Notes under the pieces: model-generated
The model's input: only the letters and a program-made list of their open reading frames with translations
What the model was told of the DNA's origin: nothing
Databases searched by the model: none
Part shown: piece by piece, positions 56,305 through 64,000 of the stretch
How positions within the stretch are numbered: position 1 is the stretch's first letter
How the letters are laid out: the number at the start of each line of letters is the position of its first letter
Position numbers and translations under genes: made by a program
DNA from: Phanerodontia chrysosporium
Lineage: Eukaryota; Basidiomycota; Agaricomycetes; Polyporales; Phanerochaetaceae
Direction: 5' to 3'
Length of the DNA stretch: 64,000 nt
Assembly: GCA_001910725.1 (NCBI GenBank)
Contig: MJGA01000008.1
Span: 62,001-126,000, forward strand

Positions 56305-56377
56305 ATCCAGTATACATTAGAGGATCATAATGATCGATCGAGAATGAAAGTGCACAGATTGAAAGCATCGTCTGCCA

Positions 56378-56641
56378 TCATGATAGCGCTACAACGGAGT
56401 CTGAGGATGCACAAGCAATAAAAATCCAACATTTACAACGAATAGAACGTTCTACTCGTACGAACGGTCGCTTGTCCGTGCAACGACAACGTATCTGCGA
56501 AGAGGCCGATTCGTCACACAGGAGGGCTCGGTACACTTTGAACACTGTCTGCTCTACTTGCAACACCAAGCCTCCGTCATCGAACCAAAGGTTTGGGCGT
56601 CGCTGCTGAATGTCTTCCTGCTTCGTTCCTATAGCCTGCAC
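56378..56641 (-). pseudogene. Truncated BTB/POZ gene fragment
   Basis: An 87-codon frame contains LWFDDGGLVLQVEQTVFKVY then RALLCDESA, the start of the Agaricomycete BTB domain, and closely resembles LWFKDGNIVLQAERTVFQLY in the adjacent full gene. The similarity ends after about 30 residues and no other BTB exon follows, so it looks like a partial duplicate. Confidence 0.55.
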
Positions 56642-57048
56642 ACAGGATCATGAGCTTTAAATATTCTACAATAAACGAGCATCAACGATCTCGCACCGAC
56701 ATGGTAGGATCTAAGGGTTGTCGTTCCGTTATGCAGATATGACCGCGGTCTCGTGCTCGCCACGAGCGACTGTCACTCACGATAATTTTCATCTACTACC
56801 TCAACGAGCCTCAAACAGCAACTGGGACACGCATGACATTCGAAGCGAGTGGCACACAAGCACTCTAGCCTTCTCATTGCATGTATTCCCCCAAACTCAA
56901 ATGGTCAGGCCACTATTTCCGTATAGGTCTTGGCAACACCGCACTAATACTTCCTAACTGTTCTCCTACCGGAGAAGCAGAGTCATTTTCACACTCTAAA
57001 TGTTTGTCAGCCCCTCGCAGAATAAACTATAACGTCTTGGTATATCTG
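56642..57048. other. Gap between BTB fragment and full BTB gene
   Basis: About 400 bp with no recognised BTB exon or other coding frame. Confidence 0.35.
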
Positions 57049-58161
57049 TCAAACGTTTTCTTCACCGGTAAGCACCTCCCACGGAGGCAGTCCGAACGCA
57101 GCGGGTAGCTTCGCCCACAGGCCCGCTCTCCCTTCTGGTTCGCAGCATGAGAATGCAGGGAAGAGCTGCAAGCACGGCGAGGCTCGACTGGAGGGGATGC
57201 GATAAAGAAAGGGTCGATGAAGTTTGTGGACACCTCTACGGCGTTACGTACGCAGGCCCACTCTCCTGCGCAGGACAACAAGTCTTTACATCCCATGCCG
57301 TGAGAGAATGCGACAGCGAATGACTCCTTGCGAGCAATTTGTGATAGTTTATCCCTGCCGACGAGAATTGTCGTGCGGGTGCTGATATGCAATGCATCTT
57401 GTGCAAGGATGCTGGCAATTTCATGAGATGCCGACCTCAGGAAGGCAGCGGGCAGAAGGCTATGTGTGTTCCCATGGCGCAGTGCGACGTTGATGACGGG
57501 GACAGCGAGGGCCCAGAACTCCGATTCTGACTGACAATCACTGCCGCGTTCGGGATCGGTACGCAGGGCATCATAGTCCTTGAGGGTGCTCGGAAATTCG
57601 AGGGAGAGCTTGGCTATCGCCCGCTGATGGACATGGATGGCCTGGTACTTCACCGCCATTGCGAGTATGGCTGCAAGCTTTGGACTTCTGGGCAGGTTAT
57701 CCATGAATCTGCAAATATATAAGCCTGACAGAAACGTAGAGAGCGGACGTTGAAAACACCAACTGGTGAATGAAGATCACGGACAGAAAAAGCGTCATCT
57801 CTTCAGCAGTGTCAGTCATTCGAACCAGCGGAGCCTGCCCATAGTGCTCCTCCGGCTCCCCAGGGAGGGACAGCATGGTGGCAAATACAGAAGACTCTCG
57901 GCACAAAATATCTTGGTAGAGTTGGAATACAGTGCGTTCCGCTTGCAAGACTATGTTGCCATCCTTGAACCAGAGTTCTTTGCAGCGCTTAGGCGCTTCA
58001 GGAGTTTCTGCACCCTGGCCGAGATCGTAAGTAATCCGTCGGGCTGCGGGACAAGATGAAACATGGACTTGCCTGCATTCCTCCGGAGTTGAAACGTTGA
58101 GCTGATGATGAGGGGAGAGCAAGTCGATCGTACTGCGCAGTGGGCCGTACGACTGCCTCAA
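57049..58161 (-). CDS. BTB/POZ-domain protein
   Basis: Typical Agaricomycete BTB protein. The BTB core is LWFKDGNIVLQAERTVFQLY, DILCRESSVFATMLSLPG and EEMTLFLSVIF; after an intron (about 57760-57710) the helical C-terminal half gives LPRSPKLAAILAMAVKYQAI, FPSTLKDYDAL and AGLWAKLPAAFGLPPWEVLT, ending at the TGA at 57051-57049. BTB domains mediate dimerisation and cullin-3 adaptor roles; members of this expanded mushroom family have no assigned function. One G seems missing near 57142, since the ending is in another frame from the preceding exon. The start codon is uncertain because a short first exon may lie near 58060. Confidence 0.7.
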
Positions 58162-58421
58162 AGCCTCGCTGTGGAAATAGAGTTCGATGATTCACAGCTG
58201 ACAAAGCCACAACTATTAGTTTGAGGATCACTCGAATCTCTGAAAACACACATCTCAGTGGCTTGCAAAGCCAGACCTTCGACTCATACCGTTGATGCTT
58301 ATGGGGCGTGACTGCCTCAGTAGTGTATTCACATGAAGGGCACCATAACAACGGCGTGCGTGCATGTACTGTATGCTACGGTGAGAGACGCGGACGCTTG
58401 CGACGAAGGACGAGCGCGACA
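58162..58421. other. Intergenic, nothing recognised
   Basis: Between the BTB gene start region and the 3' end of the DUF1308 gene, both minus strand. No feature seen. Confidence 0.4.
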
Positions 58422-60315
58422 TCATCCTGAGCCGAAGTCAGCCCTCATCCCTTCCGCCAGACTGCGCGGGTCTACCATCCAGATGGCTGCATCCTCCATG
58501 TCGGCGGCGGCTAGGTCTGCGGTGCCGTCGGATCGATCCCAAAGCGCACCGTTCCGCGCTGCCTTCATCTCCTTGAGCATCGCCTTGATGCTCGCCTTGT
58601 TCGCCGTGAGCGTCGTCCAGCCACGCACGGCTCCCCAGAGCAGACTCTCCACGGTGTGCGCGGTTAGCTTCGGATTCGCCTTTGTGACTGTCGCACGCTG
58701 AATCTCGTCTACGTTCATTGGTCCGTAGGCAGAAGCTGACGCGGATTTCGGGTGGGGCATGGTCTCATCGCGGAGGATGTCGCGGCAAGTGCGCGCAAGC
58801 GCGTGGAAGAAGGGCGACAAAGGCCGCCCGGAGTCGGCGTGCGTTGGAGGCTCTTGAGAGTCAGGCGGGCCAGCCGGTAGTAGCCGTACGGGGAGCAAGG
58901 GCACGAAGCATCGCGGATAGCGAGAACCACTCCAGTAGTCCGCTTCGGCAGTCGCAACATCCTCCGAGAAGAGTGCTTCTGCGCGGCATTGCTCGTGAGG
59001 ACCACCGATCTTCCTGACGATCTGTAGGCAGCGTTCCTTCGCCTCTGGAGTGGTCCAGAACTCTATAGGGCCAGTGACGACGGAGAGACGTTCAGACATG
59101 TCGTCCAGTAAGCCCTTGTTCATCTCCTGCAAGACTTGCGTGACCAGTGCCCGCGCAGGTCGATTGACAAAGTCGACATCCACAGATTCGCTGGCCTCTC
59201 CTTCAACCGCAGACTTCAACGTCGCAAGTCGTTTCTTCTTCCACTCGACATATTCAGCGCCAGGCGTGAAGCGTGCCTCAGCGTCTTCAGGGGAGGAGGG
59301 AAGCGGAGAGTGTGTAAGGTCCGATACCAGCGCAATCAAGATAGACAGGTCCAGGTTGATGCGTGCAGTCGGTGTAAGGACAGTCCGGCGGTGCGCAGCA
59401 TCATCTGGAGGCTGCCACAAGAAACGGTCGTCTCGCTCGCCGAGTTGAACGTCTATCCCCACGGCCTCGAGTTCCGCAATGGTCTGTGCAATCCTGGGTC
59501 ATGTTCCTTTGGGTCGTGTGGAGAGGGGTCCAGCCGCGTCAGGCGTAGTGTGACTGAGGGAGACTCGTCAGTTCCAGGGACTGGATTTTCTTTAGCTGCA
59601 GCGAGTAGCGAACGAGCCATGCGAAGGATAGAGTTGTCAAACTCGGTCTGAGCGAGGCTAGGCCTATCCAAGTTCCCATCGTCAGAGTCGGAGTCGGTGA
59701 AGTACGAGTCGATCTCGCGAAATTCCGCGAGCATGCGCGAATTCTTGGTCCTGAGTCCGAACATTCATCTCTGAACTCGTAAGGCTGACCCCAGGATGAA
59801 CTCACGTGTTGACGCGTATCCAACGTCTCCCACCATCGGCAACGACATCGACTTTGACCCCCACCTCCTTTGGTAGACCACGTCTGCGTGGATGCAATGT
59901 CTGGCCTGTCTGAGAGTACGTACTCCAGATAGCGATGACCGGCGGCGGCGCAGCAATGACTTCTTTCCAGACTGAAATGAGATACGGCGCATTTGTAGAC
60001 AACGCTGGACGCCGAGCACACTCTGGATCTGCCAGGAACTACTGCATGAAGTGGTTGTATGAGCTTCGAGAGACGCGTGCGGACGTGGATGAATACCTTC
60101 TCGAGGACTTCCAGGTCCTGTTTTACAGAGTCCCTGAGCGTGCGCAAGCCCCGCACGACCCCTCTACGCTGGACATCGTCGGGTGAAGAGTCGAAAGAGG
60201 AGTCGATGATAGGCGGCTTGGGCAGCAGTGGGCCGAAGCTCGACATCGCTACGAGCATGCCCTGCAGCTGCTTGCGCAGATTTTGCAGCTCAGGATGCGG
60301 CCCGCCATCGCTCAT
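58422..60315 (-). CDS. DUF1308 family protein
   Basis: Start MSDGGPHPELQNLRKQLQGM at 60315; later exons give VWKEVIAAPPPVIAIW, then KVDVVADGGRRWIRVNT, which is the most diagnostic DUF1308 block, followed by NSRMLAEFREIDSYFTDSD, VGIDVQLGERDDRFLW, ARINLDLSILIALVSDLTH, LLDDMSERLSVVTGPIEFWT, PHEQCRAEALF and MVDPRSLAEGMRADFGSG. DUF1308 proteins occur in fungi and animals and look like PIN-type nuclease relatives; the function is not established. Frame slips of one base lie near 59497 (CCC run) and about 59875 (CC before AAAG); correcting them gives DPRIAQTIAELEAVGIDV and PKEVGVKVDVV. The gene shares a 161 bp divergent promoter with the hydrolase. Confidence 0.78.
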
Positions 60316-60476
60316 GCTATGCGGAAAGGCGCAGGGCGGGAGCGGTGGACGATGAAGACTGTCGGTGATGGAGGTTTAGATCAAGATGTCTGTGTGGCGC
60401 TGCCTCCAGGCTCACGCTCGAAAAGTCGGGAAGGCCGTGCTCGGCGAGATACATCTTTCACCTCGTTCACTACCGT
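60316..60476. promoter_or_regulatory. Compact bidirectional promoter
   Basis: 161 bp between two divergent start codons (60315 on minus, 60477 on plus). Both leaders and any core elements must fit here. No clear TATA box was seen on either strand, in keeping with housekeeping promoters. Confidence 0.5.
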
Positions 60477-61416
60477 ATGGCTGAGAGAGACATCACCTTG
60501 CGGGAGGCACCTGCGACCAATACAGGCCCTAAGGTCAAGCAGCAACCAAAGGAGAAAGCAATACCTGTGCCTTTCGACTACTGCCCCAGCGACGATGGCA
60601 CAGACGAGAACCTGCTCATTTTGCTGCATGGGCTCGGTGTGTATCCATAGGCTCAACTGTAAGGTCTGTTGGATCGCTTACATGCGCTGCAGGAGACACG
60701 CACAAGCCGTTCGGACGGCTAGGTCGCTCGCTGAAGCTGCCCCAGACTGCGACACTCGCGTTGCGAGCACCAGACCTGTGAGTGTACATTGCGCTTTGGA
60801 CAGTCGCCGTCACTTACACTATCACGACAGCATTCCATACCTCTATGAAGAAGCCTACCAGTGGTACGAGTCCTTCGACCCGCTAGGCGAGCTCATACCG
60901 AATCCAAACCCGACGCCTGCGCTCGAGCTCATGTCGAACGTCATCAAACATCTCACCACGGACTGCGCCTGGCCCGCAAACCGCATTCACCTCTTCGGCT
61001 TCGCGCAGGGCGGCACAGTCGCAGCCGAGTTCGCAGTGCACTGGTGGCGTACGGAGCTCGAGCGTACGAAGGTTATCGCAGCGGACGCGCCGGACAGGGA
61101 GCCGCGTGCTCTCGCGTCCGTCGTGAGCGTATGTGGCCCGCTGCTCTCATACCCGACGGCCCTCACGAAGCCGTGTCCTACACCCGTCCTTGTGATGCAC
61201 CGCCCACCCCCGGCAGAGAGTGCGCTGCCAGCCGATGCACTGTCGTCGTTCAAGAAAGGATTCAGCTGGGTTCAGGACATAAGCTTCGGACGTGGCGAAG
61301 GGATGCCTCGCTCGAAAGACGAATGGGAACCTATCATGCGTTTCTGGAGCGAGCGACTATCACGTAGGCAGATGGAGGGTCTGTACGAAGTCATGAGCGG
61401 CGCGACACCATTGTAA
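60477..61416 (+). CDS. Alpha/beta hydrolase (carboxylesterase/phospholipase-like), nucleophile Ser replaced
   Basis: Three exons joined in phase with no frame break. Sequence: MAERDITLREAP, then FDYCPSDDGTDENLLILLHG with LGDTHKPFGRLGRSL, then QTATLALRAPDLIPYL, YQWYESFDPLGEL, the elbow HLFGFAQGGTVAAEFA, SVVSVCGPLLSYP and TPVLVMHRP, ending GLYEVMSGATPL. This is the fold of acyl-protein thioesterase/phospholipase relatives, cytosolic. In active members the elbow is G-F-S-Q-G-G; here codon 61003-61005 is GCG (Ala), so the usual nucleophile is absent. I believe a fungal subgroup has Gly or Ala there, so this may be a conserved non-catalytic or altered form. Confidence 0.8.
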
Positions 61417-61806
61417 TTACGCCAGATGTAAACTACAAGAAACATATTGTACAATTCGTAGGTGTGGTGTGCAAGCGACCATATCTTACACCAGACGTTC
61501 TGCGTATCGTGCAGGGTATCAAGCATTTACAAGGGTATGTCTGAAAGAGTATTGATCAGTAAAGGGCTCGTCGGACGGAATGCGAACGTAGGTCAGAGAT
61601 AGCGAGAGTATCCACCAAAGTGAACCTCTCGAAGGTAGCTGAGATAAGTTTCTGCAACGTAAGGGGCGCCCTTACTAAAGCCAAATGCCTCAAACATCAT
61701 ACCTGGAAGGAACTCTTCCATAAACAAACAGAGGAGATGCTCACCTGCAAAACAATATAACGATAATGGCGACGACTTGCCAATGCAAGCCGTAGTGGGC
61801 AACAGG
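61417..61806. other. Convergent 3' region
   Basis: About 390 bp between the hydrolase (+) and Rrn9-like (-) 3' ends. A 75-codon minus frame (61820-61593) has no domain; it may be untranslated region. Confidence 0.35.
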
Positions 61807-62941
61807 TCAACCACCCTCACTCACTGCTGACTTGAGTCTCTTCGACGGTTTCGTTCCAGACTCCGCAGAGTTGCCTCGAGCCCTTTTACGATACGGACCT
61901 CGCTTTCCTGGAGTATAGTTAGTAGGAGAACCACAGGAAAGGGTCACCCGGAACGTACTTTTCGGTGACTCCGGTTGATATCCGTCGATTTCCAAGAAAC
62001 TGAGGTCCTCGGTAGGACGCATCCGGTGCAAGTCTTTTACACGAAAGTTGTGTCTTACACCAACAGTTGACGCTGGATAGATGGCTGACAAACGAGTGTG
62101 AACAGCTGCCAAGGTCCTAGCGTTCCGTTAGACGACAAGTTAGGTACATAACAGTAGAGGGGCTTACTCCTGATCCACTAGACCATTGACGGCGGCGATG
62201 TCAAGGACACTCTCCCAGTTCACAGGTCGTACACGGTTCTGCATACTCTTCTCTCCTGGGGGGACATAGGCTGCAAGCGAGGCCAGGAGCTGAGACAAGA
62301 AACGAGCGGTCGAGGAAGTGAGTCCATTGAGAGCCGGGGACGTCAACAGTGACTCTGGGTCGTCGTCCTCATCGGATGCTTCACGCCCGAACGTAGAATC
62401 ATCATCGCCTGGAGCTTGCGTAGTAGCAGGAAGCCCTGGTTGTGGCTCTGCAAGCTCGTGATCTGACGGTCCAGGTGCTGCAGATGGGGTATTCGGAGAA
62501 ACGTCAAGTCGTTGTGCTCGAAGTGCCTGGACCGCAAGCGAGCGCACTTCGTCCTCAAGGCTCCATTCTGGCACGTATACATCTCCCGCGAGGAGAGGCC
62601 AGCGTGTCCACGTATCCTTGGGCGCCTTCGCGTTCTTCGCTTTCCGTTTAGCCTTGCGCTTCAACTCACGCGTAGCTGAATCATTGGGCTGCTGCGAGCC
62701 GTCCTGATGGTCCTGGGTGTCTGTCACGGTCTCCGTAAGGGGACGTTCGCTTTCGCCATCGTCTAGGCTCGAGGCTGAAGCAGCGTCATCCTCGTAGACG
62801 CTAGTTGGCGCGGTGGCGGAACAGAGACAGTGAGTTGGGTGGCAAGGTCAAGAGTGTTGCTGGTACGTAGAGCTCGTAGAAGCGAGGAATACTCGGAGAG
62901 TTCAGAGTGGAGGGCTGCAGGACCTTTGGTCGTTTGCCCAT
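61807..62941 (-). CDS. Rrn9-like RNA polymerase I transcription factor
   Basis: Start MGKRPKVLQP at 62941, then ELSEYSSLLRALRTSNTLDL, then an acidic Ser-rich part, a Lys/Arg-rich segment (ELKRKAKRKAKNAK) and the diagnostic block WTRWPLLAGDVYVPEWSLED. The middle has an acidic DEDDDPESLL stretch and NWESVLDIAAVNGLVDQE; the last exons carry LAAVHTRLSAIYP, HNFRVKDLHRM and a basic tail (KRGPYRKRARG...KPSKRLKS). Rrn9 is part of the upstream activating factor on rDNA promoters in yeast. The assignment rests on the WxRWPLL...PEWxxEDE block. Two one-base slips near 62915 (CCC run) and 62805 must be corrected to join the N terminus. Confidence 0.65.
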
Positions 62942-63783
62942 CGTGGCGGGTGCAGGCGCTTAGCTGGCTGCCCTCGCCAGAAATGGAAAGCTGACTCAGC
63001 AAGAACTGTACAGCACCATTCAGCCTCATATTGCGTAGTTGGCGCTTCTCGAGAACCTAGATCTCTCCACGACCTCAGAAATGTGCGTATAATCCTGTCG
63101 CGCCCTCGCGCCCCTCGCGTGCGCCCTGCTGACTGCGGCGCGTGTTCTCCAGCATGAGAGAGAAGTGGAAGAAGAAGCGTTCCAGGAGGCTCAGGCGCAA
63201 GCGCCGCAAAATGAGGGCTCGTTCCAGTGCGTAGCCCGTGCCCTCGTCGCGTGATACATAGTTGCTGAACATCGCGTCTTGCAGAGTAAACGCCATGATG
63301 GCTGCTGGGCTTGCATCTTGAAGGCGCGGATGTCACCCCAAGCTGTTGTCGCAGGAGGGTAGAACCACCGTACACATGCATCCACTGAACCCACCATCCG
63401 ACAAGGACATCCCGCCTTTTGGCATTGCCTCGCCCTCGCGCTTCAGGTCCGGGAAGCGCGGGAACTCTGACTGCTGTACCGTGGTTGTTGGAGTAGCCTT
63501 CTGGCATCCGTTTTGTATCGATACGACTCATGAACACAATCCGAGCATCGTTGCGATTACTATTCGTTTGCGTGCCTGAGAACATGCTCTACGTACACTA
63601 CCAACGCCAGGTCCTTCAAGAATCCTCGCCCCGCGGATGTGACGATGAGTTGAGCTCGTCCGTGATCAAAGCGACATACATGCGTGGTCACCCATGCTGC
63701 TCTTCAAAGCTTCATGACCTCTAATAATTTGTACACTTCGTGTACTGCTTCAAGCTTCAAGCTTTCAAGATGCGTGAGCTTCC
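62942..63783. other. Unresolved region with a minus-strand frame
   Basis: A 73-codon minus-strand frame (63296-63075) with basic and hydrophobic stretches (ERALILRRLRLSLLERFFFH) and another nearby (KRRDVLVGWWVQWMHVYGG, near 63400) look protein-like, but I recognise no family and cannot join them. Confidence 0.3.
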
Positions 63784-64000
63784 CTAGCGCACCTCTAGAA
63801 ACGTTCGAAAAGCGAACTGCGCGTTGGGCGTGGAGGACATTGCGCGTAGAGGCACTTCGACTCTATCTTCGTAGTGGATCACACCTCGAGCGTATTCACC
63901 ATGGGTATACAAACCTTCTGCATATGCTGCATAGTCACGGAAGACTTCCTGCTCGCTGCATGCGGACCCCTCTTGAGTCACAGTCACCTTCGTCACAAAG
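63784..64000 (-). CDS. 3' end of an unidentified gene running off the window
   Basis: Open minus-strand frame of 70 codons from 63996, with FRDYAAYAEGLYTHGEYARG and HYEDRVEVPLRAMSSTP, ending FRTFLEVR at 63784. It reads like an ordinary protein C terminus; the upstream part lies beyond the window. Family unknown. Confidence 0.35.
   Translation of the reverse strand, partial: FVTKVTVTQEGSACSEQEVFRDYAAYAEGLYTHGEYARGVIHYEDRVEVPLRAMSSTPNAQFAFRTFLEVR

Noticed and set aside
1..64000. CRISPR arrays, prokaryotic operons or a biosynthetic gene cluster
   Set aside because: The intron-rich eukaryotic gene structure excludes the first two; no backbone synthase (PKS, NRPS, terpene synthase) is present near the oxygenase, dehydrogenase or amidase.

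Overview
The window is nuclear DNA from a basidiomycete fungus, most likely an Agaricomycete. Almost every gene is split by many 50-60 bp GT-AG introns, genes sit 0.2-1.5 kb apart on both strands, coding GC is high, and several families are typical of mushroom-forming fungi (MYND proteins, BTB proteins, HET proteins, the WPGY/WRVG orphan family, VIT-vWA proteins). I saw no rRNA gene, intact tRNA, complete transposon or CRISPR array. Assignments rest on reading translated exons against remembered families; no search was run.

Layout. 0.8-1.5 kb: Agaricomycete orphan gene (-). 2.8-4.9: GWT1, GPI-anchor inositol acyltransferase (-). 5.7-7.8: APC-family amino acid permease (+). 7.9-9.5: 2OG-Fe(II) oxygenase (-). 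10.9-12.2: mitochondrial calcium uniporter MCU (-). 13.7-14.2: tiny Cys-rich gene with micro-exons (+). 14.6-16.6: vacuole-type single-pass membrane protein (-). 16.7-19.0: serine carboxypeptidase (-). 19.7-21.5: MYND zinc-finger protein (+). 22.8-39.9: a cluster of three VIT-vWA paralogues (A +, B -, C +) with a GPCR-like gene and a HET-domain gene between A and B. 40.0-41.3: NOSIP (-). 41.9-43.5: zinc alcohol/polyol dehydrogenase (+). 43.9-46.0: amidase (+). 46.4-48.3: kinase-like protein (+). 49.4: putative short secreted peptide (+). 50.0-51.7: septin-like P-loop protein with C-terminal membrane anchor (+). 53.0-56.3: NF-X1/FAP1-type zinc-finger protein with R3H domain (+). 56.4-58.2: truncated and full BTB genes (-). 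58.4-60.3: DUF1308 gene (-), divergent from an alpha/beta hydrolase at 60.5-61.4 (+). 61.8-62.9: Rrn9-like Pol I factor (-). 63.8-64.0: edge of a partial gene (-).

The genes do not form one pathway. Most are housekeeping genes: GPI anchoring, mitochondrial calcium, ubiquitin ligases, Pol I transcription. The notable part is the VIT-vWA cluster. Paralogue A carries, in its basic linker, two segments that closely copy the histone H3 N-terminal tail but in swapped order. Paralogue B has an in-frame stop and two frame breaks. Many genes across the window also show single-base frame breaks, mostly at short C or G runs. This looks more like systematic homopolymer miscalling in the assembly than decay of so many genes, so intact/pseudogene calls should be read with that in mind.
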